64,000 bases of DNA from Echinicola marina (GTDB lineage Bacteria > Bacteroidota > Bacteroidia > Cytophagales > Cyclobacteriaceae). The notes under the pieces were generated by a model, which was given only the letters and a program-made list of their open reading frames with translations, had not been told where the DNA came from and made no database searches. A program made the translations under genes and the position numbers. This document shows positions 36,130 to 43,602 of this stretch, one piece after another; the stretch's first letter is position 1, and each line of letters opens with the position of its first letter. The stretch is taken from NCBI RefSeq assembly GCF_020463795.1, contig NZ_CP080025.1, positions 4,399,501 through 4,463,500 on the forward strand. The letters run 5' to 3'.

Positions 36130-37515
36130 ATGAAAGTAGACAACTTTAATGGCTTTAATTTCAACGAAGCTTTACAAGAAGGCTTGGATGCCATGGGCTT
36201 CAATAAGCCTACACCAATACAGCAACAAGCTATACCTGAAATCCTGTCTGGCAGTGATTTGATAGCTTGTGCACAAACTGGAACGGGAAAAACAGCAGCG
36301 TTTATTCTACCTGTACTTAATAAAATAGCTGAAAGTGGGGCAGGAAAACTGGATACCTTGATTTTGGCGCCTACTAGAGAACTGGCCATCCAAATAGATC
36401 AGCAAATTCAAGGCTTGGCCTATTTTGTAGGCATCAGTTCCATTCCTATTTATGGAGGTGGAGATGGATTGGCCTGGGAACAGCAGAAAAAAGCCTTGGA
36501 ACATGGAACAGAAATCATAGTGGCTACACCGGGAAGGCTAATTGCCCTGCTCGCAGGGGGGAAAGTAGATTTATCATCACTAAAACATTTGGTACTGGAT
36601 GAGGCTGACAGAATGCTGGACATGGGATTTTCAGATGACTTACTTAAAATCATCAATTACCTTCCAAAAGAAAGGCAAACGGTGCTTTTTTCCGCTACCA
36701 TGCCACCAAAAATCAGGCAATTCAGTAAAAAAATCCTGAATGAAGCCAAGGAAATCAATATTGCCATCAGTAAAACCGCCGAGGGTGTCAGCCAATTAGC
36801 ATATATGTGCTATGACAGTCAAAAGGAAAAACTACTTGAACATATCCTCACCCAAAAGACTTATGAAGCTGTAGTGATTTTTGCCTCTACAAAAGAAAAA
36901 GTCAAAAGCATCTACAAGGTCTTGCGCAAGAAATTCGACGTAGAATCTTTTCACTCTGATTTGGAACAAGTGGAAAGGGAAAAAATTATGTCCAGGTTCA
37001 AAAATAAGACCCTGAAAATTTTGGTCGGTACCGATATCATTTCGAGGGGAATCGATGTGGAAGGTATTGAATTGGTCATTAATTTTGATACCCCTAGTGA
37101 TCCAGAAGACTATGTACACAGGGTAGGCAGAACCGCTAGAGCCGATAAAAAGGGTGAAGCGATCACTTTTGTCAATGAAAAGGATTTGTTTAAGTTCCAT
37201 AAGATCCAAAATCTGATTGGTATAGAAATTCCAAGGTTGGATCTACCTGATGGCTTTGAAGGAGGACCAGAATATAAAGAAGGTAGGTCAAAAGGAAATA
37301 TTAAGAATAAAAAGCAGGGTAACAATCCTAAAAGCAAATTTAAAAAGCGGCAAAATGGGACTGGGTCAAAGCATCATGCAAAAAATCAACACTCAAAAAA
37401 TCCTCACAAGGACAAGGATAATTCCCATAAGGATAAGCAGCCCATTGGGAATTCCAATAATACAACAGGAAAATTCAGGACCAGATCAAATGTCAAGAAC
37501 AGTCAACAGGATTAA
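36130..37515 (+). CDS. DEAD-box RNA helicase (RhlE-like)
   Basis: A 461-residue protein with the Q motif (PTPIQQQAIPEI), motif I AQTGTGKT at 48-55, PTREL, TPGR, motif II DEAD near 157, motif III SAT near 190 and motif VI HRVGRTARAD near 330. A basic, disordered tail of about 80 residues (Lys/Asn/His-rich) follows. Such tails bind RNA. The length and tail fit RhlE/CsdA-type helicases acting in ribosome assembly and RNA turnover, often at low temperature. It is monocistronic, with a terminator after it. Confidence 0.93.
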   Translation: MKVDNFNGFNFNEALQEGLDAMGFNKPTPIQQQAIPEILSGSDLIACAQTGTGKTAAFILPVLNKIAESGAGKLDTLILAPTRELAIQIDQQIQGLAYFVGISSIPIYGGGDGLAWEQQKKALEHGTEIIVATPGRLIALLAGGKVDLSSLKHLVLDEADRMLDMGFSDDLLKIINYLPKERQTVLFSATMPPKIRQFSKKILNEAKEINIAISKTAEGVSQLAYMCYDSQKEKLLEHILTQKTYEAVVIFASTKEKVKSIYKVLRKKFDVESFHSDLEQVEREKIMSRFKNKTLKILVGTDIISRGIDVEGIELVINFDTPSDPEDYVHRVGRTARADKKGEAITFVNEKDLFKFHKIQNLIGIEIPRLDLPDGFEGGPEYKEGRSKGNIKNKKQGNNPKSKFKKRQNGTGSKHHAKNQHSKNPHKDKDNSHKDKQPIGNSNNTTGKFRTRSNVKNSQQD

Positions 37516-37593
37516 TCTTGTCCCCAATTAGCCAGTGTCCATAATGATAGATTAGCTATATTTAGAAAATTATTTTACACCTAAACCTTAGTA

Positions 37594-37614
37594 AGCCCAA
37601 AAATATTTTGGGCT
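37594..37614 (+). terminator. Terminator after the DEAD-box helicase
   Basis: AGCCCAAAA (37594-37602) pairs with TTTTGGGCT (37606-37614) around a 3-base loop, followed by ATTTTGTTTT. It lies 79 bases past the stop. Confidence 0.8.
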
Positions 37615-38093
37615 ATTTTGTTTTCTAACTTATTGGATGACTGGTATTTTTAGTTATTAAACGGTAATAATAACCCCGTGTTCTCATAGCTCCTTTCGAC
37701 TCAAACATGAAATAACAATTACTCATTTCCCCAAAATGAATTCTGCATTGATCACATTTTTTGAATCATTAAACCACAGACAAGCACTATTAATTGTTGA
37801 AAACTCTAAAATGGATTGCCAACAATCTCTAAGCTGATACCTTTTAGTTTAAATTATTCAAAAGCACAAACAATATCCCTTCCAAATAAGAGCGTCAACA
37901 GATCATTTTATGGGAAACAAAATATCTTATTACAATAATATTTACAGATGTCGAAAAATATTGATACAGAATAGTCGATGAGAATTTGATCCTTTCAAAT
38001 TAGTAAACAAATATTACCAGTTAGAATGTTTTACTTATTAAACTCTTAGTAGCAAAATTTAATTTTTAATTAATACACTAATTCAATATATTA
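37615..38093. other. Long AT-rich noncoding gap before the eCIS operon
   Basis: No gene, tRNA or clear repeat is seen in this stretch. With the leader to 38322 it makes the longest noncoding interval in the window. It separates the helicase terminator from the eCIS promoter candidate and is a natural place for regulator binding sites. Confidence 0.5.
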
Positions 38094-38124
38094 TTTGACA
38101 TTAAAAATTAATTACTTACCTTTA
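38094..38124 (+). promoter_or_regulatory. Candidate promoter of the eCIS operon
   Basis: TTTG (38094-38097), 19 bases, then TACCTTTA (38117-38124). This matches the Bacteroidota -33/-7 pattern TTTG-N19-TAnnTTTG except for the last base. Transcription would start near 38131, leaving a leader of about 190 bases before the first gene. No other promoter-like pair of this quality is seen in the gap. Confidence 0.5.
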
Positions 38125-38321
38125 TATAAATCGTGACACCAATAACACACCTAATTATTTCACCAAGTTTAGGGCAACGAACTCACGATGGTAACTGAAT
38201 ATAAGGGGTTGTATTTTTAATTATTCCCTTTACCAGTTTAGCAAATTACTAAGTTTTGATGGCGCAATTTTGAGCAATGGCAGCATTGTTCCGCTGTTTT
38301 TTATTGTTGAATCTTTTAGAT

Positions 38322-38915
38322 ATGATTTTTGAAATTTTAAAAATTCTCACAGGAGAAGTAAACAATTATTTTCAGCAATTAGAAATGGATGATTCGGAGC
38401 TCATTTTGGACAATGTAGCCATGATTGACTCCCAGTCAGACAGTGCTGAGGCATTAAAAAATAAGATCATATTATCCCTAATTAATCTAAGAGAGGAAGT
38501 TACCCTTAAAAACTTTCCCAACAGTGTGAACAACGGGGATACTATAAGCTTTAAAAATCCAAAGGTCCATATTAATCTGTTTTTGATCTTTTGCGCCAAC
38601 AGGGCACAGTACAATAAATCCCTCAACGACTTATCCAAAATCCTGGAGTTTTTCCAATCCAAAAAAGTTTTCACACAATCCAATACCAGCTTTGATAGGG
38701 ACTTGGACGAAATGAGTGGCGTAAAACATTTCAGGTTTACCATGGAATTATTTACCCCAACTTTTGAAGAATTGAACTATATCTGGGGAACACTGGGAGG
38801 AAGACAATATCCATCCGTCTTTTACCGGATGAACCTGATAGAAATTGATAGGGATATGATCAATTCAGCTGAGTCTGTCATCACAGAGATTCACAGAAAT
38901 TATAAACAACAATAA
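38322..38915 (+). CDS. eCIS cap protein, DUF4255/Pvc16 family
   Basis: A 197-residue protein from the ATG at 38322 (MIFEILKILTGEVNNYFQQL); the frame is open from 38277, but the extension is hydrophobic and not part of the family. The DUF4255 region includes ALKNKIILSLINLREEVTLK, PKVHINLFLIFCAN, then YNKSLNDLSKILEFFQSKKV and LGGRQYPSVFYRMNLIEID. In Afp/PVC particles the Pvc16/Afp16 protein caps the sheath and tube at the distal end. It is the first gene of the long operon, 3 bases before the next. Confidence 0.88.
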   Translation: MIFEILKILTGEVNNYFQQLEMDDSELILDNVAMIDSQSDSAEALKNKIILSLINLREEVTLKNFPNSVNNGDTISFKNPKVHINLFLIFCANRAQYNKSLNDLSKILEFFQSKKVFTQSNTSFDRDLDEMSGVKHFRFTMELFTPTFEELNYIWGTLGGRQYPSVFYRMNLIEIDRDMINSAESVITEIHRNYKQQ

Positions 38916-38918
38916 GGT

Positions 38919-39773
38919 ATGAAAGTGTCAACTGTTTTTAAGCCGCTTTTAAAAATAAGCCTCTATCATAATTACTTTTTAAATGATGGAAAGGATGAAT
39001 TTGTCGGTATGGTGGATGATAAAAAACAAGAACAATTAAAGACCTATCATTGGAATTCATTTTTCGATATTTCGCCAAGTAATGCCACTTTGGAATTACT
39101 TCAAGGACATCATATTACCGTAAAATCATATGCAGATCATTTATTATTAGCCTTGAAGGTCGATCCAACGGATGAGCAAATTCCCTTTATTGAATTTCTT
39201 GGTGATGAGGAATTGATTTTTAAATTCAAAGTTCGAGATCCGTTTTTTTGGAACTACACCCATTTGCCTTTTACAGGTGAGGAAATACTATATTTTACCA
39301 ATAAGGAACCCAACCTATCAGCTCCTTTTGATTTTGAACCTCTCCACAAAGCACAGGAAAACAAAGTAATCAATTCCAACTTTTTATTCTCTGGAGAAAA
39401 CAAAAAGGAATTATTGGAGCAAACACAATTAGAGGACAATGCGCCGACTGGCATCCTTAGGTTATTTATTCAGGCCGATAATGTAGGAAACAGTGTTCTA
39501 CAACAAAATGGCAAGTTAAAAAATCAATTACCGCATTTTAAAATTCATTTTGACAATCAAAAAACCATTTGGAAATATATCCATCATAAGGGAGCATTTG
39601 AGACAGAGACTAAAAAAGTCCAGCCTTTGACACACTATGGCTTTGTACATTTAGAAAGTCCAACAGACTTCAAGAGTAATGTTCCAGACTTGGCGGATTA
39701 TAAATTTCCGAATCCCAATCCATTACATATTAAATCAATAGGAAATAAACTTTATTCAGAAATATTCATTTAA
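38919..39773 (+). CDS. Unassigned eCIS protein, possible cap adaptor
   Basis: A 284-residue soluble protein I cannot assign to a family by motif. It looks mixed alpha/beta with many aromatic residues (FLGDEELIFKFKVRDPFFWN; LFIQADNVGNSVLQQNGKLK) and has no signal peptide or membrane segment. It sits between the cap and sheath genes with 3- and 12-base gaps. The AlgoCIS particle has an extra protein, the cap adaptor, joining cap to sheath and tube at the distal end. Position makes this a candidate for it, as inference only. Confidence 0.55.
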   Translation: MKVSTVFKPLLKISLYHNYFLNDGKDEFVGMVDDKKQEQLKTYHWNSFFDISPSNATLELLQGHHITVKSYADHLLLALKVDPTDEQIPFIEFLGDEELIFKFKVRDPFFWNYTHLPFTGEEILYFTNKEPNLSAPFDFEPLHKAQENKVINSNFLFSGENKKELLEQTQLEDNAPTGILRLFIQADNVGNSVLQQNGKLKNQLPHFKIHFDNQKTIWKYIHHKGAFETETKKVQPLTHYGFVHLESPTDFKSNVPDLADYKFPNPNPLHIKSIGNKLYSEIFI

Positions 39774-39785
39774 ACCTTTTTATCC

Positions 39786-41753
39786 ATGGCAACAACATTA
39801 AAAACACCAGGTGTCTACATTGAGGAAATCACGAAATTTCCACCTTCTGTAGCACAAGTTGAAACTGCAATTCCCGCTTTTATAGGCTATACTGCACAGG
39901 CAAAGGATGGAGACAAAGAACTGCCACCTAATGAGCCAGTAAAAATCTCCTCAGTACTGGAGTTTACAGAATACTTTGGTGGTGCTCCTGAAGTAGAAGT
40001 TACCACATTGGAAATCAATGCACAAAATCAAGTAACAGAGGTTGACCTTACCGAAAAATACTATTTGTTTGAGTGTATAAGGATGTTCTATGCCAATGGT
40101 GGTGGAGATTGTTATGTGATTTCGGTCGGGAAATACGGTGATACCATCCAAAACGGTACTGCAGATGGTTCAACGCCCGGATTTTTGGCCGGTCTTTCTA
40201 AGGTAAAAAAAATAGACCGACCTACTTTACTCGTTGCTCCTGATGCTCCACTGATGAGTCAAAACAATATCAATTCACTATATACAGCCATGCTGGGTCA
40301 ATGTAATGACCTGCAAGACCGCTTTTGTATTTTTGACTTGAAGGAACTAGGCGTGGATTATGATGATGCTGTTGAAAACTTCAGAAATGGAATTGGTATG
40401 AATTACCTGAAATATGGTGCAGCATATTCCCCTTGGCTAAAAGCCAATCTCCCCAGAATAGTCAAATACAAAGATATAAAAGGCAAAATAACGCAAAACG
40501 GTCCAACAGTGGATTTGGCAGATTTAATAGCAGATGCGGATGCCAAAGCCCTCGCCAACAGACTTGATAATCTTGTCGATGATCAAAATACGATTAATGA
40601 CGCTTTGGATACATTGAAAGGTGCACATCCTTCTTATCAGGCAAAATTCGAAGCCTTATTCCATACCCTTAGAAATACGCCTAACAAGGCTAACCTAGAA
40701 GCCTTGATCAATTATTACACAGGTAGCATGGATTTGGTGAGAGATGTTATCGACCTAGGAGGGGCAGCTGTAAGCTTAGAGGATAAAAGCAATCCTGCTG
40801 GAGACACCAAATTCCTATTTGACTTTTTGGTGTCAAAATTAGGGACTGCTCTGGATGCTACAGAAAATGAAATAGCCAAAATTGCCCTTGACTCAAGTTC
40901 ATTGTCATCAGCGCTGACGCTTGCAGCCTCAGCGACTGGCTTAGATTATTCCAACAGTACATCCACCAATGTTTATTTTGGTACAGGTACTACCAATCCA
41001 GAAAAAATCCAACCGCATGTAGGTGCTGTGAACAAACTATGGAGTAGCATAAAATCATCCTTGGACCTTATCACCAGTTCTGCAGAGAGTTTTACTGCTA
41101 CAGTGGAAACATCAACAACAGATGCCATTCCAGCCTTGAAAAGCATTTACCAACGCATCGCCAATGAATACCTGACCCTTCCACCAAGTGCTACCATGGC
41201 CGGTGTGTATGCCCGGGTTGACTCCAATAGAGGTGTATGGAAGGCTCCTGCCAATGTTTCCTTGAACAATGTAATTGGCGTAACCGAGCTTATCGATAAT
41301 AAAGAACAAGAAAATCTCAATGTGGATACTGTTGCGGGCAAGTCCATCAATATTATCAGGCCTTTTACAGGAAAAGGCATCATGGTTTGGGGTGCAAGGA
41401 CCTTAGCGGGCAATGATAACGAATGGCGATATGTTCCTGTAAGGAGATTTTTCAATATGGCAGAGGAATCCATCAAAAAGGCTACAGAACAGTTTGTATT
41501 TGAGCCTAATGATGGCAATACCTGGGTAAGGGTAAGAGCGATGATCGAAAACTTCCTCACCCTACAATGGAGGGCAGGAGCGCTCGCAGGTGCAAAGCCA
41601 GAACATGCTTTTTATGTTAGAGTAGGCCTTGGTCAAACTATGACTTCACAGGATATTTTAGCTGGAAAAATGAATGTAGAAATTGGTATGGCAGTAGTCA
41701 GACCAGCAGAATTCATCGTGCTGAAATTCTCCCACAAAATGCAGGAATCATAG
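39786..41753 (+). CDS. eCIS contractile sheath protein with a large insertion
   Basis: A 655-residue tail sheath protein. The N-terminus KTPGVYIEEITKFPPSVAQV and the C-terminal domain (NDGNTWVRVRAMIENFLTLQ; ALAGAKPEHAFYVRVGLGQT) are typical of eCIS/phage sheaths, which contract to drive the inner tube. It is the only sheath gene, whereas Afp and PVC have three. The sheath core is interrupted between GAAYSPWLKANLPRIV (about 211-226) and IYQRIANEYLTLPPSATMAG (454-473) by about 220 mostly helical, Ala/Asp/Ser-rich residues. These probably project on the particle surface. Confidence 0.93.
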   Translation: MATTLKTPGVYIEEITKFPPSVAQVETAIPAFIGYTAQAKDGDKELPPNEPVKISSVLEFTEYFGGAPEVEVTTLEINAQNQVTEVDLTEKYYLFECIRMFYANGGGDCYVISVGKYGDTIQNGTADGSTPGFLAGLSKVKKIDRPTLLVAPDAPLMSQNNINSLYTAMLGQCNDLQDRFCIFDLKELGVDYDDAVENFRNGIGMNYLKYGAAYSPWLKANLPRIVKYKDIKGKITQNGPTVDLADLIADADAKALANRLDNLVDDQNTINDALDTLKGAHPSYQAKFEALFHTLRNTPNKANLEALINYYTGSMDLVRDVIDLGGAAVSLEDKSNPAGDTKFLFDFLVSKLGTALDATENEIAKIALDSSSLSSALTLAASATGLDYSNSTSTNVYFGTGTTNPEKIQPHVGAVNKLWSSIKSSLDLITSSAESFTATVETSTTDAIPALKSIYQRIANEYLTLPPSATMAGVYARVDSNRGVWKAPANVSLNNVIGVTELIDNKEQENLNVDTVAGKSINIIRPFTGKGIMVWGARTLAGNDNEWRYVPVRRFFNMAEESIKKATEQFVFEPNDGNTWVRVRAMIENFLTLQWRAGALAGAKPEHAFYVRVGLGQTMTSQDILAGKMNVEIGMAVVRPAEFIVLKFSHKMQES

Positions 41754-41812
41754 GAAGTAAGAAGTACAAAGTACGAGGTACAAAGTAGGAAGTACGAAGA
41801 AGGAAGTAGAAT
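41754..41812 (+). repeat. Degenerate tandem repeat between sheath and tube genes
   Basis: The 129-base gap after the sheath stop begins with repeats of AAGTACAAAGTACGAGG-like units (AGGAAGTAAGAAGTACAAAG, then TACGAGGTACAAAGTAGG and AAGTACGAAGAAGGAAGTAG). Most other junctions in this operon are 15 bases or less. The tract could vary in length or set mRNA stability between sheath and tube. Confidence 0.6.
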
Positions 41813-41882
41813 TTATCATTTTCTTATTTGACCAATGCTAATTTCCAATAACGCAATTTTTAAATAACTAATTAACAATATC

Positions 41883-42311
41883 ATGAGCTATCCATTATCA
41901 AAGTTTCATTTCTCTGTTGAATGGGGAGGAACAAAAATTGGCTTTACAGAAGTTTCCGGTCTAGATGTGGAAACAGAAATTATCGAATACAGACACGGTG
42001 CAAGCCCTGAATACAGCAAAATCAAAATGCCTGGCATGCAAAAATTCTCCAATATTACCTTAAAAAGGGGCACCTTCAAAAGCGATAATGAGTATTTCGA
42101 ATGGTATAATACCATCAATCTCAATAAAGTAGACAGAAGGGATATCACCATAAGTTTACTTAATGAAGAACACAAACCCGTTGTATCCTGGAAAGTTAAA
42201 AATGCTTGGCCACTGAAAGTACAAAGTACTGACCTCAAAGGTGATGGTAATGAAGTGGCTATCGAATCAATGGAATTGGCCCATGAAGGTCTCACCATTC
42301 AAAATGAATAG
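41883..42311 (+). CDS. eCIS inner tube protein (gp19-like), major
   Basis: A 142-residue T4 gp19-like tube protein: FHFSVEWGGTKIGFTEVSGL, DVETEIIEYRHGASPEYSKI, then FSNITLKRGTFKSDNEYFEW and VAIESMELAHEGL. Stacked hexameric rings of this protein make the rigid tube that pierces the target and carries the payload. It is the closer of the two tube genes to Afp1-type proteins, so probably the major one. It is followed 5 bases later by the second tube gene. Confidence 0.92.
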   Translation: MSYPLSKFHFSVEWGGTKIGFTEVSGLDVETEIIEYRHGASPEYSKIKMPGMQKFSNITLKRGTFKSDNEYFEWYNTINLNKVDRRDITISLLNEEHKPVVSWKVKNAWPLKVQSTDLKGDGNEVAIESMELAHEGLTIQNE

Positions 42312-42316
42312 ACGCT

Positions 42317-42760
42317 ATGGCCACTTATTATCCGCCATCCAGCTTCCATTTTTTGGTGGAATTTACCGGATTAGATACCGGACAGGGAGATCATGAATTT
42401 CAGTCGGTTTCTGGCCTTTCAGTAGATATAGACACCGAAGAAATAGCTGAGGGTGGTGAAAACCGCTTCAAGCATAAGTTTCCTGTCAAAACCAAATATC
42501 CCAATCTGGTCCTTAAACGTGGTATGCTCATGGATTCCAAATTGATTGCTTGGTGCAGGGATGCCATCGAGGATTTTCAATTTAAGCCCATTGACTTGAC
42601 TGTAAAACTCCTCAACGAGGAACATGAACCACTAATGACCTGGAATGTGGTACATGCCTATCCAGTAAAATGGAATGTTGAAGATTTTAATGCCCAGGAA
42701 AGTAAAATGGCCATTGAATCCATAGAGCTGTCCTATAATTACTTTAAAACGATAATCTGA
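42317..42760 (+). CDS. eCIS tube protein, baseplate-proximal (Afp5-like)
   Basis: A 147-residue gp19-family protein (SSFHFLVEFTGLDTGQGDHE; FQSVSGLSVDIDTEEIAEGG; LVLKRGMLMDSKLIAWCRDA). It is longer and more divergent than the first tube protein. In Afp/PVC such a second tube protein starts the tube on the baseplate hub. Its stop overlaps the ATG of the 50-residue gene (TGATG). Confidence 0.9.
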   Translation: MATYYPPSSFHFLVEFTGLDTGQGDHEFQSVSGLSVDIDTEEIAEGGENRFKHKFPVKTKYPNLVLKRGMLMDSKLIAWCRDAIEDFQFKPIDLTVKLLNEEHEPLMTWNVVHAYPVKWNVEDFNAQESKMAIESIELSYNYFKTII

Positions 42761-42912
42761 TGCCAATAGAAATCAAAGAATTGCACATCAAAATAACCGT
42801 AGACGAAAACGGTGGCGGATCTAAGTCCTCCCAAGGGGGCAACCAGCAGGATCTTATTGCCAAATGCGTCGAACAGGTAATGGAAGTAATTAGAGAGCAA
42901 AAAGAAAGGTAA
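42760..42912 (+). CDS. DUF5908-like small eCIS protein
   Basis: A 50-residue ORF starting MPIEIKELHIKITVDENGGG and ending VMEVIREQKER. A beta-strand-like start, a Gly/Ser/Gln-rich linker and a C-terminal helix match the small DUF5908 proteins found at this position in Bacteroidota eCIS loci. It overlaps the previous stop (TGATG) and is 3 bases before the LysM gene, so it is translated in the operon. The role is unknown, perhaps a chaperone or small baseplate component. Confidence 0.75.
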   Translation: MPIEIKELHIKITVDENGGGSKSSQGGNQQDLIAKCVEQVMEVIREQKER

Positions 42913-42915
42913 GCC

Positions 42916-43602
42916 ATGAGTGAAGGTAAATTGGAAAAATTAAAAATCGTAGCCTATAAGGACTCCAAATTTTCGGATGAAGTAGATAATGGGGAGTTCA
43001 CTACACTACTCAATCCAGAAAAGTACAAGTTCCAATACAGGGTAGAGCAGAATGAAGATCAGGCTGCAGGAACCAGCGCAGCCCCGATCCGATTTAATAA
43101 AATCCTACCTCAAACATTAGAACTTGATTTTCTGTTTGACCGAACAGGTGTAATTGCTGGCTATGAGGCAAGTGAAAATGGCGTCATCGATGATATAGAA
43201 CACTTCAAAAAAGTGGTTTATGAATACAATGGCGAAAAACACAAGCCCAATTACCTCATGATCACATGGGGAAGCCTTTTGTTCAAAGGCTATCTCAAAG
43301 AAATGGATATTGAATACAAACTCTTCAGGCCGGATGGCACACCCATTAGGGCGATGGCCACCACCAAAATCGGGGAGTTTGTAGAAGAAGACCTTCGTAC
43401 AGCCCAAGAAAACAACCAATCTCCTGATCTAACCCATTACAGGACAGTGAATGATGGAGATACACTTCCCTTGATGACTTATAGGATTTACGGCGACTCC
43501 AAGTATTACCTAGAAGTTGCCAAAGCCAATAAGCTGACCAATTTCAGAAAGTTAAAAACCGGCACAGAATTATTTTTTCCACCGCTTCAAAAACAAAAAT
43601 AA
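42916..43602 (+). CDS. eCIS LysM-containing tube/baseplate adaptor (Afp7-like)
   Basis: A 228-residue protein. The N-terminal part (TLLNPEKYKFQYRVEQNEDQ; RFNKILPQTLELDFLFDRTG; MITWGSLLFKGYLKEMDIEY) is a gp53/tail-adaptor-like domain. The C-terminus is a LysM domain at about residues 178-226 (HYRTVNDGDTLPLMTYRIYG). In Afp/PVC, Afp7/Pvc7 joins tube to spike and baseplate. Its stop is immediately followed by the spike ATG. Confidence 0.88.
   Translation: MSEGKLEKLKIVAYKDSKFSDEVDNGEFTTLLNPEKYKFQYRVEQNEDQAAGTSAAPIRFNKILPQTLELDFLFDRTGVIAGYEASENGVIDDIEHFKKVVYEYNGEKHKPNYLMITWGSLLFKGYLKEMDIEYKLFRPDGTPIRAMATTKIGEFVEEDLRTAQENNQSPDLTHYRTVNDGDTLPLMTYRIYGDSKYYLEVAKANKLTNFRKLKTGTELFFPPLQKQK

Noticed and set aside
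37615-38093. tRNA or small RNA gene in the long gap
   Set aside because: No cloverleaf-like arms or T-loop GGTTCGA-type sequence could be found; a small RNA cannot be excluded but has no support.
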